64,000 nucleotides of DNA from Nakamurella multipartita DSM 44233 (GCF_000024365.1 NC_013235.1:3286001-3350000), one strand, 5' to 3'; positions 18,477 through 27,330 are shown, numbered from the stretch's first letter. A program made the numbers and translations. Notes: generated by a model not told the origin, from the letters alone.

Positions 18477-18501
18477 TCAGTGCCCTGACGCGGAGGAACG
18501 G

Positions 18502-18541
18502 GCGGTGGTCGGTCACTTCTCCGAAGTGACCTGACCACCGC
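18502..18541 (+). terminator. strong stem-loop after terD
   Basis: Nested inverted repeats CGGTGGTC/GACCACCG and TCACTTC/GAAGTGA with a 3-nt loop make one long hairpin 25 bp after the terD stop. No U tract follows, as is common in actinobacterial intrinsic terminators. It may terminate terD transcripts or attenuate read-through into the DUF475 gene 35 bp on. Confidence 0.6.
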
Positions 18542-18575
18542 GCCCACCGCGCCCCTTGTTACGGGAAAGGCCTCC

Positions 18576-19715
18576 GTGCACGTCAAGATCTTCATGTGGT
18601 CGTACATCGTCACCGCCGTGTCACTGGTGGTGGCCTTCGTCTACGGCAGCTGGTCCGCCGTCGTCCTCTGCGCCATTCTGGGCGTTCTCGAGGTGTCGCT
18701 CTCGTTCGACAATGCCGTCATCAACGCCACCATCCTGGAACGGATGAGTGAGTTCTGGCAGAAGATGTTCCTCACCGTCGGCATCGTCATCGCGGTGTTC
18801 GGCATGCGGCTGCTGCTGCCCCTGCTGATCGTCTATTTCGCCGCCGGCCTGCCGCCGGTGGAGGCGTTCCAGCTGGCCATGAACCCGCCCGCGGACGGCG
18901 CCGCCTACTTCCCCGACGGATCCCCCAGCTACGAGACGTTGCTGACCGACGCGCACCCGATCATCGCCGCGTTCGGTGGCATGTTCCTGCTGATGCTGTT
19001 CCTGAACTGGCTGTTCGAGGAGAAGGAACACACCTGGTTGACCTGGCTGGAGCGGCCGCTGGCCAAGGCCGGCCGGCTGGACTCGATGGCCATCCTGGTC
19101 GCCTGCTTGCTGCTGCTGGTGGTGTCCGAGACCCTGGCCGAGGATGCCGAAACGGTGCTGTTCGCCGGGCTGCTGGGGTTGGTCGTCTACCTCGCGGTCA
19201 ACGGCCTGGGCACGTTCTTCGAGAACGCCGAACACATCGGCGAGGACGACGGCGAGGCCCGCGAGACCAACGTCGACCACGAACCGTCGGTGGCCGGGCG
19301 CAACACCAAGCTGGTCAAGGCGGCCGGCAAGGCCGGGTTCTTCCTGTTCCTGTACCTGGAGGTGCTGGACGCCTCGTTCTCCTTCGACGGCGTCATCGGC
19401 GCGTTCGCCATCACCTCCGACCCGATCCTGATCGCGCTGGGCCTCGGCCTGATCGGCGCGATGTTCGTCCGGTCGCTGACCGTCTACCTGGTCCGCAAGG
19501 GCACGCTGTCCGAGTACGTGTACCTCGAGCACGGCGCGCACTGGGCGATCGGCGCGCTGGCGGTCATCCTGATGATCTCCATCGGGGTGCACATCAGCGA
19601 GTTCATCACCGGCCTGCTGGGCGTGGCGTTCATCGGCGCGGCCTTCATCAGCAGCATCCAACGCAACAAGCGACTTCGCGCCAAGGGCGAGGAAGTCGGC
19701 ACCGTCCACGCCTGA
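18576..19715 (+). CDS. DUF475 TerC-like integral membrane protein
   Basis: 379 residues, GTG start at 18576 with GGGAAAGG upstream. About nine membrane helices are visible. The TerC signature of acidic residues within helices is present twice: LEVSLSFDNAVINA near residue 39 and VLDASFSFDGVIGAFA near 265. The central loop is acidic (EDDGEARETNVDHE). TerC proteins are membrane partners of TerD/TerB and have been linked to metal ion (manganese) export. The position inside the Ter locus supports a metal-sensing membrane role. Confidence 0.88.
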   Translation: MHVKIFMWSYIVTAVSLVVAFVYGSWSAVVLCAILGVLEVSLSFDNAVINATILERMSEFWQKMFLTVGIVIAVFGMRLLLPLLIVYFAAGLPPVEAFQLAMNPPADGAAYFPDGSPSYETLLTDAHPIIAAFGGMFLLMLFLNWLFEEKEHTWLTWLERPLAKAGRLDSMAILVACLLLLVVSETLAEDAETVLFAGLLGLVVYLAVNGLGTFFENAEHIGEDDGEARETNVDHEPSVAGRNTKLVKAAGKAGFFLFLYLEVLDASFSFDGVIGAFAITSDPILIALGLGLIGAMFVRSLTVYLVRKGTLSEYVYLEHGAHWAIGALAVILMISIGVHISEFITGLLGVAFIGAAFISSIQRNKRLRAKGEEVGTVHA

Positions 19716-19761
19716 CCGTCGGTCGGGCAGCCACGAACCGGAAGGGACGTCGCGGTCCACC

Positions 19762-20463
19762 ATGGCCATCGACTACACCAAACGACCGCAGCAGCCGCCC
19801 GCCGCTCCCCCGGCCCCCGCCGGGGGCGGCCGGGTCACCCTGACCAAGGGTGCGCCCAAGGTGTCGCTGACCAAGTCCGGCGCGGTCGGCGGCACCGCGC
19901 GGGTCAACCTGAACTGGTCGACCGGGGCCCCGCCGCCCCCGCCGGCGAGCGGCGGCTTCTTCTCCAAGCTCAAGAACGCGGCCGCCGGCGCGACGTCCGG
20001 CGGGATCGACCTGGACCTGGGCTGCCTGTACGAGCTGGGCGACGGCCGCAAGGGCGTCATCCAGGCGATGGGCAACGCCTTCGGCGCGCTCGACCGGCCG
20101 CCGTACATCCTGCTCGACGGGGACGACCGGACCGGCAGCGTGGCCGGCGGCGAGAACATGTCGATCAACCTCGGCGCGCCGGGCCGGTTCCGCCGGGTGT
20201 TGATCTTCGCGATGATCTACGAGGGCGCGCCGAACTGGGCCGCCGTCGACGGGGTGGTCACCCTGACCTCGGCCAACGGCCAGTCCTTCGAGGTGCGGCT
20301 GGACGAGTCGGACACCGGTTCGCGCATGTGCGCCGTCGCGCAACTGGTGGAATCCGGCGGCGACCTGGTGTTCCAGCGCGAGGTCAAGTACATCCAGGGC
20401 GGGCAGATGGCCCTGGACCGGGCCTACGGGTGGGGCATGAACTGGCAGGCCGGGCGCAAGTAG
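19762..20463 (+). CDS. TerA-like tellurium-resistance protein
   Basis: 233 residues. A Pro-rich leader (PPAAPPAPAGGG) is followed by two TerD-type N-terminal strands (VTLTKGAPK, VSLTKSG) and a short Pro spacer. A TerD-fold domain follows with DLDLGCLYELGDG replacing the first calcium loop and LLDGDDRTGSVAGGE near the second. This altered acidic pattern is that of TerA/YceC-like relatives. Likely works with TerD proteins; no enzymatic motif. Confidence 0.8.
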   Translation: MAIDYTKRPQQPPAAPPAPAGGGRVTLTKGAPKVSLTKSGAVGGTARVNLNWSTGAPPPPPASGGFFSKLKNAAAGATSGGIDLDLGCLYELGDGRKGVIQAMGNAFGALDRPPYILLDGDDRTGSVAGGENMSINLGAPGRFRRVLIFAMIYEGAPNWAAVDGVVTLTSANGQSFEVRLDESDTGSRMCAVAQLVESGGDLVFQREVKYIQGGQMALDRAYGWGMNWQAGRK

Positions 20464-20490
20464 CGCGCCCGGCCCGCGCGTCCCGATCGA

Positions 20491-20946
20491 CTACAGATCG
20501 AACTCGGCGGCGGGGATGCCGACGGCGTTGCACGCATCGCGCACGGCCCCCCGCTCCCGGGTGTCGAAGTTGCCGTCGGCGCCGCCGATGATGATGCCCA
20601 GCTGGATAACCGCGCGGGCCTGATCCGGCTTGTTGCGCAGCTTGCCGATGGTGGCGATCGCCTCGATCTTGCCGAACTCGAAGTCACCGGCCAGCTTGCT
20701 GCAGTACCAGTCGAACTTCTGCTGCAGCTCGTCCGGCGGGAACACCGCCAGCACCGAGTTGGTGCGGATGAAACCGGCCGTCTTGGCCTGCTCGGCCGGG
20801 TCGATCGACCCGTCCGCCGCCGCGATCAACGCGCACATCGCCATGCTGCCGTTGGCGAATTCCTTGTTCTTGAACTGACCGGCCTTGGTGGTCAGCTGGG
20901 TGTTCATCTCCTTGGTCTTGGACTTGAGCGAATCCCAGAACGCCAT
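20491..20946 (-). CDS. terB: TerB-family protein
   Basis: 151 residues, exactly the usual TerB length, from an ATG at 20946 with GGGAGAG. It begins AFWDSLKSKTKEMN and has the two acidic loops AADGSIDPAE (about 55-64) and GGADGNFDTRE (about 130-140) that bind metal in the all-helical TerB fold. TerB is thought to bridge TerC at the membrane with cytoplasmic TerD-type proteins. Minus strand, converging on the TerA-like gene. Confidence 0.92.
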   Translation of the reverse strand: MAFWDSLKSKTKEMNTQLTTKAGQFKNKEFANGSMAMCALIAAADGSIDPAEQAKTAGFIRTNSVLAVFPPDELQQKFDWYCSKLAGDFEFGKIEAIATIGKLRNKPDQARAVIQLGIIIGGADGNFDTRERGAVRDACNAVGIPAAEFDL

Positions 20947-21064
20947 GTGGCTCTCCCTGATAGCGATACGACAGGGGCCGACCATCCGGACGGCCCACAG
21001 GGGTAACGAGCCGGTGCGCCAACGGGTTCCGCCCGGCCCGCGGTCCGACCGGGCTCGGCCTCAC

Positions 21065-21094
21065 ACCCGGGGTTTTTCGGGGCCGTTTCGGCAC
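21065..21094. repeat. degenerate half copy of the 23313-23381 palindrome
   Basis: The sequence from ACCCGGGG to GCAC matches 23343-23370 (ACCCGGGGTTT, GGGGCCG, TTC, GCAC in order, with two extra bases). It lies in the 153-bp gap between terB and the TerD-nuclease gene. The other half is absent. Confidence 0.5.
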
Positions 21095-21099
21095 CTCGA

Positions 21100-23268
21100 T
21101 CAGGTGGGGGGCGCCGGTTCCCCCGCCGACTCGGGCAGCGGCGGGGCCGGCGGCGCCCACGGCCGCACCCGCTCGACCACGTCGGCGTAGAAGCCGTCCA
21201 CCGCCTCGTTGACCGAGGTCACGAAGCTGCCCCGGGCGCCGGAGCGCTTGCTGCCCATCGGCTGGCTCCGGGACACCACGAAACTGGACGGCTCCCAGTC
21301 CTTGCCGGGCAGCAGCAGCTGCGGACGGCTGCGCACGTCGACCAGCCGTTCGCAGGTCGTCTCGGCCCGGGGCGCGAAGCGGGCCTCGACCAGCAGATCG
21401 TCCGGGGCGTCCTTGAGCTGCCGGGTCAGCCAGGTGACCCGCCGGCTGAGCGAATTCTCCTGCGGCGCCCCGATCTCGATGCTCACCGTCACCCGGCTGG
21501 TCCGCAGGTCGGCCGACACCGTGATCGGTCCGGCCGCGTCCGGCACCCGCAGCGTGGAGGCGAGTACGCCGTGGTCGGCCAGCCGGTGCGTGCCTTCGTC
21601 CAGGCGTAGCCCGGGGTCGGTCTGCCAGCGCCGCGGCACGACCTGCTTGACCGGGACCCCCAACCGGGCGGTCAACCCCAGGCACAGTTGGCGGGCCAGC
21701 TTCTGCCAGGCGTTGACGATTGGGATCGCCTTCTGATCCCCGGGCCGCAGGGTGCCGTCCGCGATCGATTCCCGCACCGACACCCAGGACGGCCCCATGT
21801 CGGTGAACGGCATGGCGCCGGACCGGGGATGTTCCAGGTAGCGGCTCAGCTCGGACAGGATCCACAACGACACCGGGTCGGTGAACCGGTGGTGCGCCAG
21901 CAGCATGCGGATCTCGTGCATCACCTCGGACCACGAGATGTGGAACAGGGACACCGCATTGGTCGCGTGGGCGGGCAGGTCGACCGGATGCACGTCGGGG
22001 TCGGTGCTGACCTGGTTGGAGATCGTGATCACCGCGTCGTACTTGCGACGTTTGGCCAGCCGCAGGTACTTCTCGACCTGCTCGCGGCCGAGCAGGCCGT
22101 CGCCGGTCTTGACCTCGACCAACGCCGTCCACACCTTCTGTCCGCGGGCAATGCGGATGACCCCGTCGGGGATCACCCGCAATTCCCCCAGCGAGAAGCC
22201 GACCTCCAGGAAGGTCTCCAGCGCGCCGGCCGGGGCTCCGGCCCGGGCGGTCAGCGACCGGCCGAGCGGGCGCACCGCGGCCATGGTCCACAGCAGGGCC
22301 GACGTGGCCCGCTTCTCCTGCTCGTCGGCACCGCCGATGCCCGAGATGGAGAACAGGCGGGCCGTCTGCCAGGTGCCGTCCTCGGCCAGCTTGATCGGCG
22401 GGAGGGTGACCGGCTTGTCCGCGGCGATGCGGACCTTGCGCGGCTGGGGCGGGGTGGGCGTGCTCGGGGCGCTCGGTCCGGTCGACCCGGTCGGGTCGAC
22501 GGGCTCGGGCTTCTCGGGGTGATCGACCGGCTCAGCCGTCTCGACGGGCCCGGCCGGCTCGGTCGTGGTGGCGGTCGCGATCGCCGCGTCGTCGCCGAGC
22601 ACCCCACCCGGCTCGACGACCTCGGCGACGGCTTCGGCTTCGGCTTCGCGGTCGGCTTCGAGGTCGGCTTCGAGTTCGGCTTCGAGTTCGGACTCACCGG
22701 CGCCGTCGAGCTCGCCCGGCTCGTCCGAACCGTCCACGGTCACGCCGTAGTCGGTGGCCAGTCCGGCCAGCCCACCGGCCCAGCCCTGGCCGACGGCCCG
22801 CAGCCGCCAGTGCCCGTCCCGCCGGTACACCTCGCCGAGCACCAGGGCCCGCTCGCTGGTGAGGCCGCTCACCGGGAACCGGGCGACCGGCTCGGCCCGC
22901 TCGCCGGCCACCCACCATTCCAGGTGGTCCACCTCGCCGAAGGCCGCGCCGTCGGTGCTGGCGGCCACGGTCAGCGAGTGCACGTCGGCGTCGACGGCAG
23001 TCAGGTCGACCAGGACGTCGTCGGAGCCGCCGGCATCCGCGGTCACCTTGCCGGCGTGCACCACCGACCCGTCGGCGGTGGCCGTGTGGTTGTAGAAGAT
23101 CATGTCCGCGTCGGTCCGGACCCGCCGATCGGGGCCGAGAATGAGCGCCACCAGATCGACATCGACCGGGTTCGACCCGCAGCCCCACCGCACACTCAGG
23201 CGCAGGCTCGAGAGGTCGGAATCGAGCGGAACATTCTGACCCTTGACCAGTACCGTTTCATCCCCCAT
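21100..23268 (-). CDS. TerD domain fused to PD-(D/E)XK nuclease-like domain
   Basis: 722 residues from the ATG at 23268. Residues 1-178 are a TerD domain ending QGWAGGLAGLATDYGV, with weakened calcium loops (PVDVDLVAL, GKVTADAGGSDD). Residues 180-275 are a low-complexity Glu/Ala then Pro/Thr linker. Residues 280-720 hold a large domain with ETFLEV (351-356), PDG (367-369), EVK (385-387) and Gln397, spaced as the E, PD, ExK and Q of PD-(D/E)XK nucleases. This points to DNA or RNA cleavage controlled by the TerD part; activity is inferred. Ter-linked nuclease fusions have been predicted before in comparative work. Confidence 0.75.
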   Translation of the reverse strand: MGDETVLVKGQNVPLDSDLSSLRLSVRWGCGSNPVDVDLVALILGPDRRVRTDADMIFYNHTATADGSVVHAGKVTADAGGSDDVLVDLTAVDADVHSLTVAASTDGAAFGEVDHLEWWVAGERAEPVARFPVSGLTSERALVLGEVYRRDGHWRLRAVGQGWAGGLAGLATDYGVTVDGSDEPGELDGAGESELEAELEADLEADREAEAEAVAEVVEPGGVLGDDAAIATATTTEPAGPVETAEPVDHPEKPEPVDPTGSTGPSAPSTPTPPQPRKVRIAADKPVTLPPIKLAEDGTWQTARLFSISGIGGADEQEKRATSALLWTMAAVRPLGRSLTARAGAPAGALETFLEVGFSLGELRVIPDGVIRIARGQKVWTALVEVKTGDGLLGREQVEKYLRLAKRRKYDAVITISNQVSTDPDVHPVDLPAHATNAVSLFHISWSEVMHEIRMLLAHHRFTDPVSLWILSELSRYLEHPRSGAMPFTDMGPSWVSVRESIADGTLRPGDQKAIPIVNAWQKLARQLCLGLTARLGVPVKQVVPRRWQTDPGLRLDEGTHRLADHGVLASTLRVPDAAGPITVSADLRTSRVTVSIEIGAPQENSLSRRVTWLTRQLKDAPDDLLVEARFAPRAETTCERLVDVRSRPQLLLPGKDWEPSSFVVSRSQPMGSKRSGARGSFVTSVNEAVDGFYADVVERVRPWAPPAPPLPESAGEPAPPT

Positions 23269-23312
23269 CGGGTCACGATAAGGGGGCCCGCCCGGTTTGT
23301 CCTGGGCTGGCG

Positions 23313-23381
23313 CCGCGCCGAGTGTGCAGAAACGGCCCTCAAACCCGGGGTTTGGGGGCCGATTCTGCACACTCGGCGCGG
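23313..23381. repeat. 69-bp near-perfect palindrome
   Basis: The outer arms are perfect over 19 bp (23313-23331 against 23363-23381, starting CCGCGCCGAG). The inner arms match 12 of 14. It sits between two minus-strand genes, so it could terminate the 23404 gene, but its length and the half copy at 21065-21094 fit a dispersed extragenic palindromic element better. Confidence 0.75.
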
Positions 23382-23403
23382 TTGTTGCTGGGGAAAGCCG
23401 CCG

Positions 23404-23985
23404 TCAGAAGGTCTGCGCGGCCAGCGGGACGAGCTGGTCGGCGGTCCGGGCATTCCCCGGGTTGCCGATCGCGGTGAACGTCCAGCCGGCGCCCTGACGG
23501 GAGAGCCGGGCCATGATCACCGCGGTGTGCGTCCCCGAGCCGGTGAGCTGGTAGCGCACGAGTTCCTTGTCTCGGTCGGCCGAGTCGACGACCCGGGCGA
23601 ACGCGTTCTCGATCTGGGAGAAGTTCTGCCCGCTGTAGGAGCTCACGACGAACACGATGTGCGCCACCTGCGGCGAGACCCGCGGCAGGTCAACCATGAT
23701 CGATTCGTCGTCGCCGTCGCCGGCCCCGGTCAGGTTGTCGCCGGTGTGGATGAGCGAGTTGTCGGCCGAGCGCAGGTTCCCGTAGTAGACGACATCCAGG
23801 ACTCGCTTGTCGGCGGCGAACAGCAACGCCGAGGCGTCCAGGTCGACCGAGACCTCCTTGGTGCCGCCGAACAGACCCTTCTTCTTGATCGCGTCCCAGC
23901 CCAGCCCCATCCGGACCTGGGAGAGTTCTCCGCCGCCCTGCTTGACCAGGCTGACCGTCTGACCTTTGGTCAGGTTGACACCCAC
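23404..23985 (-). CDS. TerD-family protein, TerZ/TerX-like
   Basis: 193 residues. It has VNLTKGQTVSL, a Lys-rich insertion (IKKKGLFGGTKE) before the first calcium site SVDLDAS, and the second site GDNLTGAGDGDDE. The tail (SRQGAGWTFTAIG) differs from the QGYxxGLAGI end of TerD itself. This is the TerZ/TerX pattern. Calcium ligands are intact. Probably transcribed with the TerD genes at 24064 and 24730. Confidence 0.88.
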   Translation of the reverse strand: MGVNLTKGQTVSLVKQGGGELSQVRMGLGWDAIKKKGLFGGTKEVSVDLDASALLFAADKRVLDVVYYGNLRSADNSLIHTGDNLTGAGDGDDESIMVDLPRVSPQVAHIVFVVSSYSGQNFSQIENAFARVVDSADRDKELVRYQLTGSGTHTAVIMARLSRQGAGWTFTAIGNPGNARTADQLVPLAAQTF

Positions 23986-24063
23986 GTTGCTGCCTTTCCC
24001 GTTCGTCGTCTTGCGGATGAAACGTGAATCGACGCCTGGGAGATCGACTCCCTGGAGATTGGC

Positions 24064-24639
24064 CTAAAGATTGACGCCGTAGTCCTTCGCGATCCCGGCC
24101 AACCCGCTGGAATAGCCCTGACCGATCGCCCGGAATTTCCATTCGGCGCCGTGCCGGTACAGCTCGCCGAACACCATGGCGGTTTCCACCGACGCGTCCT
24201 CGGACAGGTCGAACCGGGCCAATTCGCTGTTGTCGGCGGAATTGACCACCCGTATGTAGGCGTTGCGGACCTGACCGAAGGTGGTGCCGGTGGTCTCGGC
24301 GTCGTAGATCGACGCGACGAAGACGACCTTGTCCAGCGCGGCCGGGGTGGCGGTCAGGTCGATGGCCACCACCTCGTCGTCGCCGGCGCCCTCACCGGTG
24401 CGGTTGTCGCCCAGGTGCTCGATCGCCCCCTCGGGCGAGCGCGCCTGGTTGAAAAAGATGAAGTAGTCGTTGGACAGGACGGTCCCGTTCTCCCCGCAGC
24501 CCAGCGCGCTGGCGTCCAGGTCGAACTTGTCGCCCGTGGTGGTCCGGGCATCCCACCCCAGGCCCACCATGATCTTGGACAGTCCGGGTGCCGCCTTGGT
24601 CAGCGACAGGTTGCCACCCTTGACCAGACTGATGCCCAT
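24064..24639 (-). CDS. TerD-family protein
   Basis: 191 residues from the ATG at 24639; a TTG three codons upstream directly abuts the RBS and is unlikely. Calcium sites KFDLDAS and GDNRTGEGAGDDE are present, the latter with Arg in place of Leu. It has FGQVRNAYIRVVN and ends QGYSSGLAGIAKDYGV. RBS GAAGGAG. Very similar in plan to 17901-18476 and 24730-25308, so a product of local duplication. Confidence 0.92.
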   Translation of the reverse strand: MGISLVKGGNLSLTKAAPGLSKIMVGLGWDARTTTGDKFDLDASALGCGENGTVLSNDYFIFFNQARSPEGAIEHLGDNRTGEGAGDDEVVAIDLTATPAALDKVVFVASIYDAETTGTTFGQVRNAYIRVVNSADNSELARFDLSEDASVETAMVFGELYRHGAEWKFRAIGQGYSSGLAGIAKDYGVNL

Positions 24640-24666
24640 GCTTCGCAACTCCTTCGAGGCAATTGA

Positions 24667-24683
24667 CGCCGGCCCGACCGGCG
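24667..24683. terminator. short GC hairpin between TerD genes
   Basis: CGCCGG/CCGGCG with a 5-nt loop lies upstream of the 24064-24639 gene and downstream of the 24730-25308 gene. It may reduce read-through between the two paralogues. No U tract. Confidence 0.35.
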
Positions 24684-24729
24684 CACATCCGACGACCCTA
24701 CTGGGCCGCCGCCGGCCGGGGGTGGATCG

Positions 24730-25308
24730 TCAGCCGACGTTGACCCCGAAATCCTTGGCGATCCCGGCCAGGCCGCTTGCGTAGCCCTGCCCGATCGCCC
24801 GGAACTTCCATTCGCCGCTGTGCCGGTAGACCTCGCCGAACACCATCGCGGTTTCCACCGACGCGTCCTCGGTCAGGTCGTAACGGGCCAGCTCGACGTC
24901 GTTGGCCAGGTTGACCACCCGGATGTAGGCGTTGCGGACCTGTCCGAACGACTGCCGCCGGGCCTCGGCGTCGTAGATCGACACCGTGATCACGATCGAC
25001 ACGGCCTGCGGCGGAACGGATTTCAGGTCGATGTTGATGACTTCGTCGTCACCGTCGCCTTCACCGGTCAGGTTGTCGCCCTGGTGCTCGATGGATCCGT
25101 CCGGCGACTTGAGATTGTTGAAGAAGACGAACCACTCGTCGGACAGGATCTTGTGGTTCTCGCCCAGCGCCAGCGCGCTGGCGTCCAGATCGAAATCGTC
25201 ACCGGCGGTCGACCGCACGTCCCAGCCCAGCCCGACCGCAATGGCGGCCAGATTGGGCGCCGCCTTGGTCAGGCTGACATTTCCGCCCTTGCTCAAACTC
25301 ACGCCCAT
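24730..25308 (-). CDS. TerD-family protein
   Basis: 192 residues, nearly colinear with the terD product at 17901: [48 protein letters not shown] and [16 protein letters not shown]. All calcium ligands are intact. The ATG at 25308 is preceded by GAGGAGCG at a suitable distance. 125 bp separate it from the LDL-repeat gene, so it may have its own promoter. Confidence 0.93.
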   Translation of the reverse strand: MGVSLSKGGNVSLTKAAPNLAAIAVGLGWDVRSTAGDDFDLDASALALGENHKILSDEWFVFFNNLKSPDGSIEHQGDNLTGEGDGDDEVINIDLKSVPPQAVSIVITVSIYDAEARRQSFGQVRNAYIRVVNLANDVELARYDLTEDASVETAMVFGEVYRHSGEWKFRAIGQGYASGLAGIAKDFGVNVG

Positions 25309-25433
25309 GGTCGACGTCGCTCCTCGCTGAATTCGGCCGCAACACGTTCCCGCGTTCTTGACAAGCCCCCGGCCAGCCAGCCTACCGATCACCGGGACGG
25401 GGGCGCAGGACCGGCGACGGGCACGACCCGAGG

Positions 25434-26744
25434 TCAGTCGATCGGGGTGGTGTCGTCCACCCAGCTGATCCGATCGAACCCGTACCCGCGGCAGGCCTCC
25501 CGCACGGTGCTGCCGATCAGGTCCATTTCCGACCGGATGATCAGTTCGCCGCCGATGTTGTAGACCGAGGCCAGGACGGCGACCGCCGGAGCCGGGGCCA
25601 GTTCGATGGGCATCTCGATGCGATCGCCGCCGAAGGTGGTCGCGATCAGCGTGCCGCCCCACTGCAGCGGCTGCCCGTTGCCGCTGAACGCGTAGACGAC
25701 GAGGCGTTCCAGGTCGGTGACCTGACGCAGGTCGACGGCGATCCGCTCGTAGTCCTGCCGGCTGGCCACGATCAGCGGGCGGCGGGTCTGCCCGGGCGGC
25801 GCGTACCGCCGGCCCGTGTGGTGCGCCACCGTCGAGGCCAGGCCCGACCGGAATTGGTAGGCGCAGCCCAGTCTCAGGTCCCCGGCCGCGGCGGTGATGA
25901 TCGCCTCGAACGTCAAGGTGCCCACGCCGGACTGCACCCGGGTGAGGGTGACGGTCGGCCGGCGCGGGTTCAGGGTGGTCGGCACCCCGGGCGTGGTGCG
26001 GGGTTCCTGCCAGGTGCTGGCCGGTCGCCGCATCGACGGCGCGGCCGTGGCCGGCGCCGCGGGGGGTGCCGGCGCACCGGACAGGTCGAGCGAGGTCGCC
26101 GAGCCGGCGGCGGGCCCGGTGTTCGACGAGCTGCTCGACGGGGTGCTCGACGGGGTCCGGAGCGGGGTCGGGCCCAGGTCCAGCGAGGTGCTGCCGGTCG
26201 GCCGGGCGGGGGGCGGTGCCGCCGGCCCGCCCAGATCCAACGAGGTCGACCCGGACGGCGCCCGGGCCGGGACCGCGGGCGGCGTCAGCGGTTCCGACAG
26301 GTCCAACGAGCTCGATCCGGTGCCGGGCGGCGCGGGGGGCGGCGGGCTTGCCGCCGGGGCACTGGGACCGAACAGGTCCAACGAGCCCGAACTCGGCGGC
26401 GCGGCCGGGGCCGACAGGTCCAACGGCGAGGACAGGTCCAGCGAGGACGAGGCCGCCGCCGCCGGCGCGGGCGCCGGTCTCGCGGGCGCCGGCGTCGAGG
26501 GCGCGGGCACCGCCGCCGCCGGCGCAGGCGCGGGCGCCGGTGCCGGTCGGCTCGCGGCCGCCGGTCGGCGCGCGGTGGACCGCCCGGCGACGAAATCGGC
26601 CAGCGCCGAGCCGGATCGGCCCGGCCCGGCCGAACCGGACCGGCTCCCCGATCCCGCGCCGGCGGTCACCCGCGACCGGTGCCGCAGCCAGGTCAGGTCG
26701 GTACGGGTGGGCGCCCGCTCCGGCGCCCGGGGATCCACGGTCAT
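25434..26744 (-). CDS. TerA-like protein with LDL-repeat disordered N-terminus
   Basis: 436 residues. The N-terminal 60 residues are basic and Ser/Gly-rich. Residues about 60-240 are Ala/Pro/Ser-rich and carry seven LDL motifs (SSLDLSS, PLDLSAP, GSLDLFGP, SSLDLSEP, TSLDLGGP, TSLDLGPT, TSLDLSGA). The C-terminal 190 residues form a TerA-like domain (VTLTRVQSG, then LRLGCAYQF, and a late MDLIGSTVREACRGYGF). The repeats look like short linear docking motifs in a flexible arm; that is inference. It follows the 26764 TerD gene by 19 bp, so it is in the TelA operon. Confidence 0.72.
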   Translation of the reverse strand: MTVDPRAPERAPTRTDLTWLRHRSRVTAGAGSGSRSGSAGPGRSGSALADFVAGRSTARRPAAASRPAPAPAPAPAAAVPAPSTPAPARPAPAPAAAASSSLDLSSPLDLSAPAAPPSSGSLDLFGPSAPAASPPPPAPPGTGSSSLDLSEPLTPPAVPARAPSGSTSLDLGGPAAPPPARPTGSTSLDLGPTPLRTPSSTPSSSSSNTGPAAGSATSLDLSGAPAPPAAPATAAPSMRRPASTWQEPRTTPGVPTTLNPRRPTVTLTRVQSGVGTLTFEAIITAAAGDLRLGCAYQFRSGLASTVAHHTGRRYAPPGQTRRPLIVASRQDYERIAVDLRQVTDLERLVVYAFSGNGQPLQWGGTLIATTFGGDRIEMPIELAPAPAVAVLASVYNIGGELIIRSEMDLIGSTVREACRGYGFDRISWVDDTTPID

Positions 26745-26763
26745 CGGCGGTCCGCCCCCGCGC

Positions 26764-27330
26764 TCACAACGGCACCCCGTAATCGGCGGCGATGCCGGCG
26801 ATCCCGTTGTCGTAGCCCTGCCCGATCACCTTGAACTTCCAGCCGGTGGTGTGCCGGTACAGCTCGCCGAGCAGGATCGCGGTCTCCGAGCGCAGGGCCG
26901 GCGCCAGGTTCTCCGAGCGGACGAGCTCCTGGCCACCCCGCTGATCGAGCACCCGGATGAAGCAGTCCCGCAACTGGCCCAGCGTGCGGCGCGCCCCCGG
27001 CCCGTCGTTGACGTACAGGGCCACCACGATCCGCTGGATCTCGGCCGGCACGTCGCCCAGGTCGACCTCGATCTGCTCCCGGTCGTCGCCGAGCAGTTCG
27101 GATCGGCGGGTCACCGATTCCTCGGGCGAGGCGATCTGGTTGAAGAACACGAAGTAGCGGTCCGAGGGGGCCCGGTTGTCGCGGTCGCACAGGATCGTCG
27201 CGGCCACCAGATTGTCCGACAGCGCCTGCTCGGCACCGGCATTCCAGCGGACGCCGAGGACGACCCCGGTCAGCGACGGGATCTCCTGGGTGAGCGCCAC
27301 ATTGGCGCCGCGTTGCAGGGCGGGGGTCAC
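26764..27330 (-). CDS. divergent TerD-family protein with degraded calcium loops
   Basis: 188 residues, GTG start overlapping the upstream stop (GTGA). The fold is clear from RYFVFFNQIASPEES, LGQLRDCFIRVLD and the end IGQGYDNGIAGIAADYGV. The two acidic loops are changed: DNLVAATILCDRDNR replaces DFDLDAS and SELLGDDREQ replaces GDNLTGxGxGDDE. It may not bind calcium like its paralogues and could act as a scaffold or regulator. Confidence 0.83.
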   Translation of the reverse strand: MTPALQRGANVALTQEIPSLTGVVLGVRWNAGAEQALSDNLVAATILCDRDNRAPSDRYFVFFNQIASPEESVTRRSELLGDDREQIEVDLGDVPAEIQRIVVALYVNDGPGARRTLGQLRDCFIRVLDQRGGQELVRSENLAPALRSETAILLGELYRHTTGWKFKVIGQGYDNGIAGIAADYGVPL

